Shown: one piece after another, positions 1-7,902 of the stretch
Numbering within the stretch: the first letter of the stretch is position 1
How the letters are laid out: the number at the start of each line of letters is the position of its first letter
Assembly: GCF_000423565.1 (NCBI RefSeq)
Contig: NZ_KE384044.1
Span: 83,524 to 147,523 of the forward strand
Direction of reading: 5' to 3'
Source: Runella zeae DSM 19591
GTDB lineage: Bacteria > Bacteroidota > Bacteroidia > Cytophagales > Spirosomataceae
Length of the DNA: 64,000 bases
Position numbers and translations under genes: made by a program
Notes under the pieces: model-generated
Seen by the model: the letters and a program-made list of their open reading frames with translations, nothing else
What the model was told of the DNA's origin: nothing
Database searches by the model: none

Positions 1-632
1 GATTTGCGGCGCATCATTACGATATTGCCGTCGCCATCCAAATCATCATAGGTATCTTCATCGATAAGGCCATCGCCGTCGTCATCGATAGGCATCATAC
101 CTGAGCGCGAAGAGCTTGTGGTGTTTGATTTATAAATAAAGTTTTCGTGAGCATCAGGATTGAGAGAAGGCAAAATATAAAAAGTACGCCCTTTGAGCAT
201 TTCTGTCACAAAATCAACTTTGCCAAAACTCTCAGCCAAGTACCAAGCCGTGTACATCGCAAACTGTGTTCCTTGCAATTCGTTGGCGTGGATATTGCCA
301 TCAATCCAAAAAGCAGGTTTGGTCTCAGGCTTTCCGCTTTTAAAATCTGTAACGGTCAAAACATACATTTCACGACCTTGGTAAGATTTTCCTATCGATT
401 CATATTTGACCAAATCAGGATAAGCTTTGGCGAGGTCTTGGGTAAGTTTGTTGAAACCCGCATAATCCATATAATAATTCCAGGCCCATTTGACTTTGGG
501 GTTGGCAGGCGACCCAATCGCCCGCATTCCGTTGAGGTCGGGGTCATTTTGAGGAGCAGTTTGGGCAATTACATTTAGAGCCGCCAAAGTGCCAATAAAT
601 GCATAAGCAAAAAGGTGAATATATTTTTTCAT
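1..632 (-). CDS. M14 family zinc carboxypeptidase, C-terminus beyond window
   Basis: Reads from an ATG at 632 to the window edge without a stop, giving about 210 residues of the N-terminal part. A signal peptide ending near VIAQ (residue 24) indicates export. The zinc-binding HxxE motif is intact as IHANE (H115, E118), preceded by the usual 'IGKSYQGREM' block and followed by the 'LPSLNPDAHE' block, both typical of M14 carboxypeptidases. After these an Asp-rich DxDxDG-type stretch resembles a calcium-binding loop. The third zinc His and catalytic Glu lie outside the window. It is followed on the same strand by its own upstream paralogue (675-2405), suggesting a duplicated pair transcribed together with a 42-bp gap. 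The family assignment is firm; the substrate is unknown. Confidence 0.85.
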   Translation of the reverse strand, partial: MKKYIHLFAYAFIGTLAALNVIAQTAPQNDPDLNGMRAIGSPANPKVKWAWNYYMDYAGFNKLTQDLAKAYPDLVKYESIGKSYQGREMYVLTVTDFKSGKPETKPAFWIDGNIHANELQGTQFAMYTAWYLAESFGKVDFVTEMLKGRTFYILPSLNPDAHENFIYKSNTTSSSRSGMMPIDDDGDGLIDEDTYDDLDGDGNIVMMRRK

Positions 633-674
633 TGATTTTTCTCAATTTAGAAATGAATAATAAACCGAACAAAA

Positions 675-2405
675 CTACTTTAAAGTAATCTCTACCGATT
701 TGGTACCTGCGGTGGGGCAACCCGCTTCAATCGTCACTTTTCCCGCACCTGAGATAAGCCAGGTGTATTCTTCTGATTCGTCGGCACCCAAAGCATTATT
801 TAAGTTGAGACGTTTGCCCGACAAAATACTTTGTCCAGAAGCTAGTTTTAGTTCGGTTTTTACTTTTTGTATAAACTTCACGCGGTCTCCTATTTCGGCA
901 TAAGTTGGCAAAAGACCCTTATTAACCACTGTCACAGTGATACGCGAAATGCCATTACCTAACGCTTCGGTTTTTAGGTTTACGAGTTGAATTTCGGGCA
1001 TTTGGTGGCCTAGTCCCGTCAAAAACTTGAGGTGCTTATCAGCAGAAGCTTCCAAATAACTAATGGGCGGATTGAGCTTGCTGAAAGGGGCAATTCCTCC
1101 TACTTCCACTTTTTGTCCCGGAAAATCGGGGTGCTGAATCGTTTTCCACTCCACATACACTCCTGTGAGTTTTTCTTTATCGGCCCATTTCAAATATCTG
1201 ATGTCCTCGTCGCTCGCTTTTGGCTCACCGCCGCCACCTGCCCCTTTGGCGCCCTCGGCTTCTGCTTTGGGAGCGTCATCGCCTTTTGGACGGTCAGAAG
1301 TTGCTTCTTTTTTGGTAGAATCTTTGGCAGGGGTAATCTTAGGTACCCACCATCCGGGAGTTGTAAAACTAAAACGTCCCGCGTGAAAATAGGCAGTCTG
1401 CGAAAAGTTGCCTTTTGTTTGGGGCAATTTAGGAGCATCTTTCAAGCCCGTTTTGCTATTATATAATTTTGATACTTGCTCCATTACTTTGGCATCTTTT
1501 GCCAAGGGGCCAGTCAATATTTTTTTTGCTACTTTGGAAGCTTCAAATTTAGGTGCCTCACTGAGGTTGTTGTTAGGGCCAAATGTCAATACTGCAAAAA
1601 TCTGCGGTGCACGGTACAAAAACTCCAGTAAAGCCCTTACTTCGGGTGCCTCGGCGGCGTATTCGCCTGAGCCTTTCACAAAAATGGGGTATTCATATGT
1701 AAAGTTTTTTTCGGGATTGATGCCACCAGCAGCATCTTCGTTGAATTCTCCGTCTTTGTCATTGTCCATTCCTTCGGTCAACAACAGATATTTGCCACTT
1801 TCTCCTTTGGTAGGATCGGCTTTTACCAATACACGAGGGTCTTCTTTGCTTGTTACAAAAGTTCCGGTGGGACTTTCGACGCGCATCCAAGTAACCAAGC
1901 CGTCGTTGTTGAGATCTTCAAACGGGTCTTCGTCTAGGCGACCATCGCGGTCATCGTCGGTAGCGGTGTCATTTCCAGTGCGCTCATATTTGAGTTTGGC
2001 CACAAACTGCTCTTGCGCATCGGGGTTCATGCTTGGCAAAAAGTAGAAAGTTTTGGTTTCGAGCAATTTGGCAATACTGTCGGTACTAGACGCAGCCAAC
2101 ATTTTTTCGGCAGTTTGAACCGCTAACTCACTACCCGCTAGGTGTGTTCCGTCAAGACCTGCCACCACCAAAATAGCTGGTTTTTTGGTAGCATCTCCCT
2201 TGCCAAGGGTCAATAACCACAAATCGCGCCCTCCTCCACTTTTACCAATAGACCGTACAGAAGCCAAAGCATTGTACTTAGTAGAAAGATTTTTGAGCCG
2301 TGTTGAGAGCTGTGCATGACTATTATACGTACTTTGGGCTTCTACATGAGGAGTCATCCATACGAGCATTGTCACCAACCCCCCATAAAGTAGTTGACGA
2401 ATCAT
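675..2405 (-). CDS. Secreted M14-like protein with degenerate zinc site (probable pseudoenzyme)
   Basis: 576 residues with a signal peptide ending near VEAQ (residue 24). The overall order matches M14 carboxypeptidases: 'IGKSGGGRDLW', the region of the first zinc motif, 'LPSMNPDAQE', an acidic DxDxDG-like loop (about 149-169) and 'NPEKNFTYEYP' in place of the usual NRN. The first zinc motif reads GTHLAGSE (86-93), so at the position of the canonical His there is Ala90, while Glu93 is kept; a His sits two residues early. The third-ligand segment reads LTFGPN (273-278), with no His. A Pro/Lys/Ala-rich linker lies around 375-395, and the C-terminal ~110 residues look like a beta-sandwich. It is probably non-catalytic or altered, sitting next to an intact paralogue. 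Loss of activity is inferred from alignment by eye. Confidence 0.75.
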   Translation of the reverse strand: MIRQLLYGGLVTMLVWMTPHVEAQSTYNSHAQLSTRLKNLSTKYNALASVRSIGKSGGGRDLWLLTLGKGDATKKPAILVVAGLDGTHLAGSELAVQTAEKMLAASSTDSIAKLLETKTFYFLPSMNPDAQEQFVAKLKYERTGNDTATDDDRDGRLDEDPFEDLNNDGLVTWMRVESPTGTFVTSKEDPRVLVKADPTKGESGKYLLLTEGMDNDKDGEFNEDAAGGINPEKNFTYEYPIFVKGSGEYAAEAPEVRALLEFLYRAPQIFAVLTFGPNNNLSEAPKFEASKVAKKILTGPLAKDAKVMEQVSKLYNSKTGLKDAPKLPQTKGNFSQTAYFHAGRFSFTTPGWWVPKITPAKDSTKKEATSDRPKGDDAPKAEAEGAKGAGGGGEPKASDEDIRYLKWADKEKLTGVYVEWKTIQHPDFPGQKVEVGGIAPFSKLNPPISYLEASADKHLKFLTGLGHQMPEIQLVNLKTEALGNGISRITVTVVNKGLLPTYAEIGDRVKFIQKVKTELKLASGQSILSGKRLNLNNALGADESEEYTWLISGAGKVTIEAGCPTAGTKSVEITLK

Positions 2406-2591
2406 AAAATTTGGTTTTTAGAGTTTGATAAATATAAACTTAGAATAGACGAGCGGAATCCCAGAAAATTGTATTTTTTCTACCTTCCAGACCCAAACTT
2501 CGTTTGATTGCAAGTTAAGGAAGAAACTTTATACCAAATAGATTGTTGAGATATTGAGCGATAAACGCCCCGAATGTATAGAGATAAACGA

Positions 2592-2599
2592 TAGTTTTG
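2592..2599 (+). promoter_or_regulatory. Candidate -7 promoter element of the ABC ATPase gene
   Basis: TAGTTTTG matches the Bacteroidota -7 consensus TAnnTTTG and ends only 6 nt before the ATG at 2606, which would give a very short or absent 5' leader. No clear -33 TTG is seen at the expected distance, so this is tentative. Confidence 0.35.
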
Positions 2600-2605
2600 C
2601 GAACC

Positions 2606-3598
2606 ATGTCTTTTTTTCGACTTCACCACATATCCAAGAGTTACAAGGAATTACCAATACTTAGACAAGTCAATTTTGAATTAAATTCAGGAGAAATATT
2701 TGGCCTACTTGGAGAAAGTGGTTCGGGAAAAAGTACATTATTGCGCATTGCGGCAGGTTTGATAGATGCCGACGAAGGCGAAGTATGGATTGGTGCTGAA
2801 AAGCTCCGCCCTGCCAGTGACCAGTTGATTCCGGGGCATCCCGACATCAAAATCGTTCACCAAGATTATCAATTATCACTCCCGCTCACTACGCGAGAAA
2901 ACATCAATTATGCCTTACGTTTTTACGAAAAAATATACCGAAACGAACGAATAGAAGAATTACTTGAACTATGCCATTTACAAGCCGTAGCCGACCGGCC
3001 TGCCAAACTACTTTCGGGCGGAGAAAAACAGCGCACAGCCATTGCAAGGGCTTTGGCCGAAGAAGCGCGTGTATTGCTTTTAGATGAACCTTTTGCTCAC
3101 TTGGATTTACCTAATCGGCGGCGTCTCAGCGACACCTTACGAGAATTGACCACCCAAACGGATTTGGCTTGTCTTTTTGTGACGCACGATGCCCAAGACG
3201 CCTTGAGCTTATGTCATCAGATGGCTGTTTTGAAAGAAGGTGAATTACTACAAAAAGGAACGCCCGAAACTATCTATCAAACCCCCGTCAATACTTACAT
3301 TGCAGCCTTGACGGGGGAAATCATATTGATAGAGCCTTCTTTTTTCCAATATTATTTTAACATCTCGGCTCCGCTGCTTGATCATCAAATAATGGCTCGC
3401 CCCGAACATTTTCAGCTTTCTACCAGCACCACCACCGCAGAAACAGGATGGGTCAAAACAATTGTAAAGCGAGTATCTTTTGAAGGAAGTAGATACAAAA
3501 TTGAGGTGCAATTAGAAAATACCTTACTTAGCGCTTATTATTCTGCGCCCCTTCCTTTGGAATCTGAGGTTTTTATAAAATATGTAGCTCCATCTTAG
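2606..3598 (+). CDS. ABC transporter ATP-binding protein (sulfate/iron/polyamine importer class)
   Basis: 330 residues from the ATG at 2606; a TTG nine bases upstream is in frame but lies in the promoter-like element. It has Walker A GESGSGKST, Q-loop HQDY, signature LSGGEKQR, Walker B VLLLDEPF and H-loop VTHD. After the ATPase domain, about 100 residues including 'ARPEHFQL' resemble the TOBE-type regulatory tail of the FbpC/CysA/PotA class of importer ATPases. No permease or solute-binding protein is adjacent: both neighbours are on the other strand and unrelated. The gene is therefore an orphan energising subunit whose partner must be elsewhere. Its stop codon overlaps the stop of the convergent ceramidase-like gene. 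Confidence 0.85.
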   Translation: MSFFRLHHISKSYKELPILRQVNFELNSGEIFGLLGESGSGKSTLLRIAAGLIDADEGEVWIGAEKLRPASDQLIPGHPDIKIVHQDYQLSLPLTTRENINYALRFYEKIYRNERIEELLELCHLQAVADRPAKLLSGGEKQRTAIARALAEEARVLLLDEPFAHLDLPNRRRLSDTLRELTTQTDLACLFVTHDAQDALSLCHQMAVLKEGELLQKGTPETIYQTPVNTYIAALTGEIILIEPSFFQYYFNISAPLLDHQIMARPEHFQLSTSTTTAETGWVKTIVKRVSFEGSRYKIEVQLENTLLSAYYSAPLPLESEVFIKYVAPS

Positions 3599-4950
3599 TC
3601 CGACATTTTGTCAACCAAATCTCGGGTAATCTCCTGAAAATAAGCGCTATTATAAGGTCCAAACCAATTCATAACGAGCGTTTCGTAAGTGTCTCTGTCA
3701 TAATATTTGTCGGGCGTGATGTAGCCGATATATCCGCCGTTGAAGCTTGTCACCATGAGTTTCAATCCTTTCTGATTGGCATAAGCACTCATCTCGGCAA
3801 TCAGTTCTCCCGAAAAATCACAGGGAAAACCTACCATCAATACATTGCCGATTCGCATGGCTTTGACATAATTGGGAAAATCGCCAAATGCCCAATTGAA
3901 CACCCAAGGCCGCAAACGCCAGCCAAGCGTGACCCGAGGATTGGCTTCTCGCAAAGGAAGTGGTAAAGTCACCATCCTAAAGGCTGCTTTTGAAGAAAGG
4001 GGCATCCCTAAAAGCTGCTGCTGAACATCCGCCTCCAAACTATCCGCTTCTGCTCGTGCCTGAATTATATCATTTTCTCCTTCGATTTTTGGCGACATAC
4101 TTCCCACTGCGCCCGACATAAACATCGCAAAGTTGGCTTCGCCTTGCTCTAAAGAATCAACCAATACTCCCGGATAATCGCGCGACAAAACGATGTTGTC
4201 GGAACTCATAATCGTCGAATGTGCACCATAAGAACACACCAAGGCTTTTGTGCCGTCATTTCTTACCAATTGTAAAGTACGTATGTAAGGGTCTATAGGC
4301 CCTCCTTTGATGAGTCGATTGCGAATACGCGCCGTATCTGCTACTTCGTGGTATCCTACAGAAGCGGGCCGAATGTCTTTTTGGGCCAATTGTACTGCTT
4401 TGACTACCGCATCGGCAATCCAAGTTACGTTGTCGGGGTTAAACTTTCCTCCAAACAATCGCCCCACAATTCCCCCACTCCATCCTCCCATGCTATTGTG
4501 GGTATGTGTAGCTCCCAGATACACATTTTCAAAAGCAATACCCGTGGACTTTAGTTTGGTTTTGAGCTGTTCGGTCACCGCAGGGGGCATAATGAGCAAA
4601 TCTGCCGCCACAATCGCCGCTCTCGTTTGACCATTGTCAATCACAATCGCCCGCACATAAATAGAGTCGTGTACAGATTTGTAATGTGCACCTTGCCTCA
4701 CACCGTATCCAGCGGTGGGCGTGGGTGTAAGTGGCGTAAAATTGACTTTTGCCCAGCCCACTTTGAGAGAGTCGCCCAAGAGCGAAGGCGCATTGGCAGG
4801 CAGGGCAGTCGCTTCTTGCTTCCATTGCTGATAATACGGCATTTGGGTATAAGGGGTATCATCAACCGGCGCAACCATACAGGCCAACAAAACCAAAAGA
4901 AGAAGGAGAAATCCGCCGAGGATTTTGAGAAGAATTTTCAGAAAACGCAT
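3595..4950 (-). CDS. Neutral/alkaline ceramidase-like lipoprotein
   Basis: 451 residues. The N-terminus is a hydrophobic segment ending in a lipobox-like LLAC (Cys24), so an outer-membrane or periplasmic lipoprotein is likely. The body carries hallmarks of the neutral/alkaline non-lysosomal ceramidase N-terminal domain: 'VGWAKVNFTP', 'AADLL', the His-rich GATHTHNSMGG zinc-binding segment (about 149-159), a second His in 'YGAHSTIM' and 'SGAVGSMSP', near where the nucleophilic Ser lies in this family. It is shorter than full ceramidases (~650 residues) and lacks their C-terminal Ig-like domain. Members hydrolyse N-acyl-sphingosine or similar amides; the substrate here is not determined. It follows lutC on the same strand but is separated by an inverted repeat. 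Confidence 0.75.
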   Translation of the reverse strand: MRFLKILLKILGGFLLLLLVLLACMVAPVDDTPYTQMPYYQQWKQEATALPANAPSLLGDSLKVGWAKVNFTPLTPTPTAGYGVRQGAHYKSVHDSIYVRAIVIDNGQTRAAIVAADLLIMPPAVTEQLKTKLKSTGIAFENVYLGATHTHNSMGGWSGGIVGRLFGGKFNPDNVTWIADAVVKAVQLAQKDIRPASVGYHEVADTARIRNRLIKGGPIDPYIRTLQLVRNDGTKALVCSYGAHSTIMSSDNIVLSRDYPGVLVDSLEQGEANFAMFMSGAVGSMSPKIEGENDIIQARAEADSLEADVQQQLLGMPLSSKAAFRMVTLPLPLREANPRVTLGWRLRPWVFNWAFGDFPNYVKAMRIGNVLMVGFPCDFSGELIAEMSAYANQKGLKLMVTSFNGGYIGYITPDKYYDRDTYETLVMNWFGPYNSAYFQEITRDLVDKMSD

Positions 4951-4954
4951 TAGT

Positions 4955-4992
4955 AAACCTTTGTCAGTATGATGCTATACCGACAAAGGTTT
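4955..4992. repeat. 11-bp perfect inverted repeat between lutC and the ceramidase-like gene
   Basis: Arms AAACCTTTGTC (4955-4965) and GACAAAGGTTT (4982-4992) are separated by 16 nt. On the plus strand a run of nine T follows closely, so as a terminator it would act on plus-strand transcripts, against the direction of both flanking genes. On the minus strand it lies in the intergenic leader just upstream of the ceramidase-like start. It could also be an operator. Confidence 0.5.
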
Positions 4993-5001
4993 CATTTTTT
5001 T

Positions 5002-5580
5002 TTAATCTATCAAAAAAGCAACCATTGACTTGGGGCCGTGTGCCCCCAACACCAAGGATTGTTCTATATCTGCGGTTTTGGAAGGCCCCGCTATAAATGC
5101 CCCAAAACCATAGTCTGCCGAACCAATTCGAGCATAAGCATCGTGCATTTTGGGCACTATTTCCGAAATTTTAACTACCAAAGCCAATGACTCAGCAATA
5201 AAAGGCGCGGCTCTTTGTCCCATTTCGGCTTCGGTCACCCACATAGAGCCATTTTCGGCCACGGCAAATTGCCCCTGCAAAACCGCCAATCCTACGTTGT
5301 TGAGCGAATGAGGGTCTGATTGCAACCAGCTATTTTGGGCCATATCAGATAGCTCACCGATGGTAGTGATGATTCTAAAACCCACAAAATGAGTTTGTAT
5401 ATAAGCCCTAATTTCTTCCCAATCTTTTACCCTTACTACTTCTCCGCCAATGGTAGTAAGTACCGAGCGGAACTGCTCTGCCAAATCAGCATACTGATTC
5501 CCAAAGTTTTGAATTTGGGGTAAGGGTGTAGAAGTAGGTTTGTTTTTGGCTACCGCAGCCAATATCTTTTCTCGACTCAT
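5002..5580 (-). CDS. lutC: LutC/YkgG-type LUD-domain protein, lactate utilisation
   Basis: 192 residues, third gene of the lutABC operon transcribed right to left. It contains the LUD domain block 'GQFAVAENGSMWVTEAEMG' followed by 'LALVVKISEIVPKMHDAY' and the C-terminal 'GPSKTADIEQSLVLGAHGP', a glycine-rich signature of the LutC/YkgG family. LutABC is an iron-sulfur enzyme system that oxidises L-lactate to pyruvate (described in Bacillus subtilis and, as YkgEFG, in Escherichia coli). The start ATG at 5580 lies 41 bp after the lutB stop. Cytoplasmic; no signal peptide is seen. Confidence 0.9.
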   Translation of the reverse strand: MSREKILAAVAKNKPTSTPLPQIQNFGNQYADLAEQFRSVLTTIGGEVVRVKDWEEIRAYIQTHFVGFRIITTIGELSDMAQNSWLQSDPHSLNNVGLAVLQGQFAVAENGSMWVTEAEMGQRAAPFIAESLALVVKISEIVPKMHDAYARIGSADYGFGAFIAGPSKTADIEQSLVLGAHGPKSMVAFLID

Positions 5581-5621
5581 TATTTATTTGGTATAGGAGG
5601 CGTTTACAAAACAGCCCCATT

Positions 5622-6986
5622 TTATCCCCTATTTTTCTTATACCATTCCCCAAAAGATTCTTTGGGTGGCTCTGGCATTTCGCGTTGTTTGTACCAAGGA
5701 TTCAATGAATTGTTGACTACAAAAGGCACGTTCGCCAAAGCCAACCTTCCCATTTTTCCTGACAGTCTGTACACACTAGGATTAGACAAAACCGCCGCCA
5801 TAGCTTTCATACCCAGCGTTTTGGCAGTAGGAGAATGTCCGCTTTTGGTAAGTACTTGCCGCCATTCGTACAATTGCTCATGAATATTGATTTTGACAGG
5901 ACATACATTTGAGCAGCTACCACAGAGTGTACTTGCAAAGGGTAAATCAGCGTTTTTGGTCATGTCCAAATTGGGTGCCAAAATAGAACCAATAGGCCCT
6001 GCCACCGCATTGTGATAACTATGCCCCCCACTCCGTCGATATACGGGGCAGGTATTCATACAAGCACCACAACGAATACATTTGAGGGAGTTACGAAACT
6101 CTTCGCGCCCTAGTTGGGTAGTACGGCCATTGTCTACCAATACGATGTGCATTTCTTGTCCGGCACGAGGTTTGGCAAAATGACTCGAATAAGTCGTAAT
6201 CGGCTGCCCCGTAGCACTACGTGCTAGTAATCTTAGGAATACCCCCAAATGCACTCGTTGAGGAATAATTTTTTCGATCCCCATACAGGCGATGTGGACA
6301 TCGGCTAGGTGCGCTCCCATATCGGCATTTCCTTCGTTGGTACACACTACAAACTCGCCCGTTTCGGCCACGGCAAAATTGACGCCCGTAATGGCTACCC
6401 TACGCGTCAAAAACTTCTCACGCAAGTTTTCGCGGGCCGCATGAGTGAGCAAGGTAGGGTCGGCGCAGCCTTCGGGAGTGCCCAAATGTTTGTGAAAAAG
6501 TACGCCAATTTCTTCTTTTTTCCAGTGAATACAAGGTAATACGATATGGCTTGGCGGTTCGTCGGCTAGTTGTACAATTCGTTCTCCCAAATCAGTATCA
6601 ACGACTTCTACGCCATTTTCGGCCAAATACGGGTTCAGGTGGCATTCTTCCGTCAACATTGATTTACTTTTGACGATTTGCGTCACCCCTTGTTTTTTCA
6701 AAATCGAAAGAATGATTTCGTTGTGCTCATGTGCATCAGCTGCCCAATGAACCGTAATTCCATTTTTTTGGGCATTTTTCTCAAACTCCACCAAGTAAGT
6801 GTCTAGATTTGACAATACGTTGTGTTTGATTTGAGAGGCGGTATCGCGCAATTTTTCCCATTCAGGAATCGAAAAAGCCGCCCTATCTCTTTTTTGACGA
6901 ACCCACCAGAGCGTCTCATCGTGCCAAGTAGTTCGGTCAAAATCTTTATTAAATTTTTCGGCAGCAGTAGCGTGATTGATGGTCAT
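5622..6986 (-). CDS. lutB: LutB-type iron-sulfur protein, lactate utilisation
   Basis: 454 residues. The N-terminal two thirds is a LUD domain ('VNFAVAETGEFVVCTNEGN', 202-220). A ferredoxin-like part follows with C303-x2-C306-x2-C309-x3-C313 and C355-x2-C358-x3-C362 (CIRCGACMNTCP and CGSCSNVCP), consistent with two 4Fe-4S clusters. The C-terminal tail 'PEPPKESFGEWYK' is usual for LutB. It lies between lutA (25 bp upstream) and lutC (41 bp downstream), so the three are one operon. With LutA and LutC it forms the membrane-associated or cytoplasmic L-lactate oxidising complex. All recognised Cys ligands are present and the length is normal. Confidence 0.93.
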   Translation of the reverse strand: MTINHATAAEKFNKDFDRTTWHDETLWWVRQKRDRAAFSIPEWEKLRDTASQIKHNVLSNLDTYLVEFEKNAQKNGITVHWAADAHEHNEIILSILKKQGVTQIVKSKSMLTEECHLNPYLAENGVEVVDTDLGERIVQLADEPPSHIVLPCIHWKKEEIGVLFHKHLGTPEGCADPTLLTHAARENLREKFLTRRVAITGVNFAVAETGEFVVCTNEGNADMGAHLADVHIACMGIEKIIPQRVHLGVFLRLLARSATGQPITTYSSHFAKPRAGQEMHIVLVDNGRTTQLGREEFRNSLKCIRCGACMNTCPVYRRSGGHSYHNAVAGPIGSILAPNLDMTKNADLPFASTLCGSCSNVCPVKINIHEQLYEWRQVLTKSGHSPTAKTLGMKAMAAVLSNPSVYRLSGKMGRLALANVPFVVNNSLNPWYKQREMPEPPKESFGEWYKKNRG

Positions 6987-7011
6987 GATTGATGGTCTTT
7001 TGAGTAGTCTC

Positions 7012-7764
7012 TTACTCTGTTGCGGTCAAAATTTCAGCAATGTGCATCACCTTAATCGGAAGCTTACGGCGGCGAATCACGCCTTCGAGGTGCATCAAGC
7101 ACGACATATCGCCTCCAGTCAAGACCTGAGTGCCATTTTTGACGTGGTCGTCGATACGGTCGATACCCATACGAGACGATACGGCTTCTTCGGCCACACA
7201 AAAAGTTCCTCCAAATCCGCAGCATTCATCCTTGCGGCTCAGCTTCACAAGCTCTACATCTTTTACCATATTGAGAAGCTGCTCAGGCTTCGAAAAAGGA
7301 GTCGCTACTAGCTCTGACATCTGGGACAAGTGCAGGCCTCTCTGTCCATGACAACTTTGATGCAAGCCCACTCTAAATGGAAAGCGAGCTTCTAAGTTTT
7401 CCACTTTCAGTATATCCGTCAAAAATTCCGTAAGCTCATAGATGCGTTTGCGAATATGCGTAGCTTTTCCTTCATTTTGAGTCTCACTTTCGGGCGCGTG
7501 CAGGTGCTCTTTGATGTGCAAAACGCAGCTCCCAGATGGTGACACGATATAATCATACTCAGCAAAGTTATTGATAAACAAACGATTACAATCGTGAGTA
7601 AGGTGTTCATACCCAGAGTTGGCCATGGGTTGTCCACAGCAAGTTTGTTTAGACGGATAGCTAACTTGGCAGCCGAATTTTTCTAACAACTGAAGCGTGG
7701 CAATTCCCACTTTTGGGTAAAATTGATCCACGTAACATGGAATAAATAAACCTACTTTCATCAT
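7012..7764 (-). CDS. lutA: LutA-type (Fe-S)-binding CCG-domain protein, lactate utilisation
   Basis: 250 residues with two cysteine-rich CCG domains: TCCGQPMANSGY (Cys42-Cys43) and ECCGFGGTFCV in the C-terminal half. This is the standard architecture of LutA/YkgE and of the heterodisulfide-reductase/GlpC CCG family. First gene of the lutABC operon. Two consecutive ATG codons (7764 and 7761) could start it. A TAnnTTTG-type element ends five bases upstream, so the mRNA may have almost no leader. Together with LutB and LutC it oxidises L-lactate; no lactate permease or GntR-type regulator is seen nearby. Confidence 0.92.
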   Translation of the reverse strand: MMKVGLFIPCYVDQFYPKVGIATLQLLEKFGCQVSYPSKQTCCGQPMANSGYEHLTHDCNRLFINNFAEYDYIVSPSGSCVLHIKEHLHAPESETQNEGKATHIRKRIYELTEFLTDILKVENLEARFPFRVGLHQSCHGQRGLHLSQMSELVATPFSKPEQLLNMVKDVELVKLSRKDECCGFGGTFCVAEEAVSSRMGIDRIDDHVKNGTQVLTGGDMSCLMHLEGVIRRRKLPIKVMHIAEILTATE

Positions 7765-7768
7765 ATCG

Positions 7769-7776
7769 CAAACTTA
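7769..7776 (-). promoter_or_regulatory. Candidate -7 promoter element of lutABC
   Basis: On the minus strand the bases read TAAGTTTG, matching TAnnTTTG, 5 nt upstream of the first lutA ATG. An upstream TTTTGGG is present but closer than the usual spacing. The position implies a near-leaderless transcript. Confidence 0.35.
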
Positions 7777-7902
7777 CAAGATTCTTTCCCAAAACCCTGT
7801 CCTGTAGAAACCTGTAAAAAAAATTAATCCAATCTGACAACTCAAAAGGTACCAAGCAGATAAACTTTGCCGGTTGAATCAACTATTTGTAAAAAGGGTT
7901 TG

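Noticed and set aside
147-578. Plus-strand frame in the first 600 bp
   Set aside because: It mirrors the intact minus-strand M14 carboxypeptidase gene that carries the HxxE motif.
1408-2046. Plus-strand frame opposite the M14-like gene
   Set aside because: Low-complexity Ser/Leu-rich antisense frame without start context or family.
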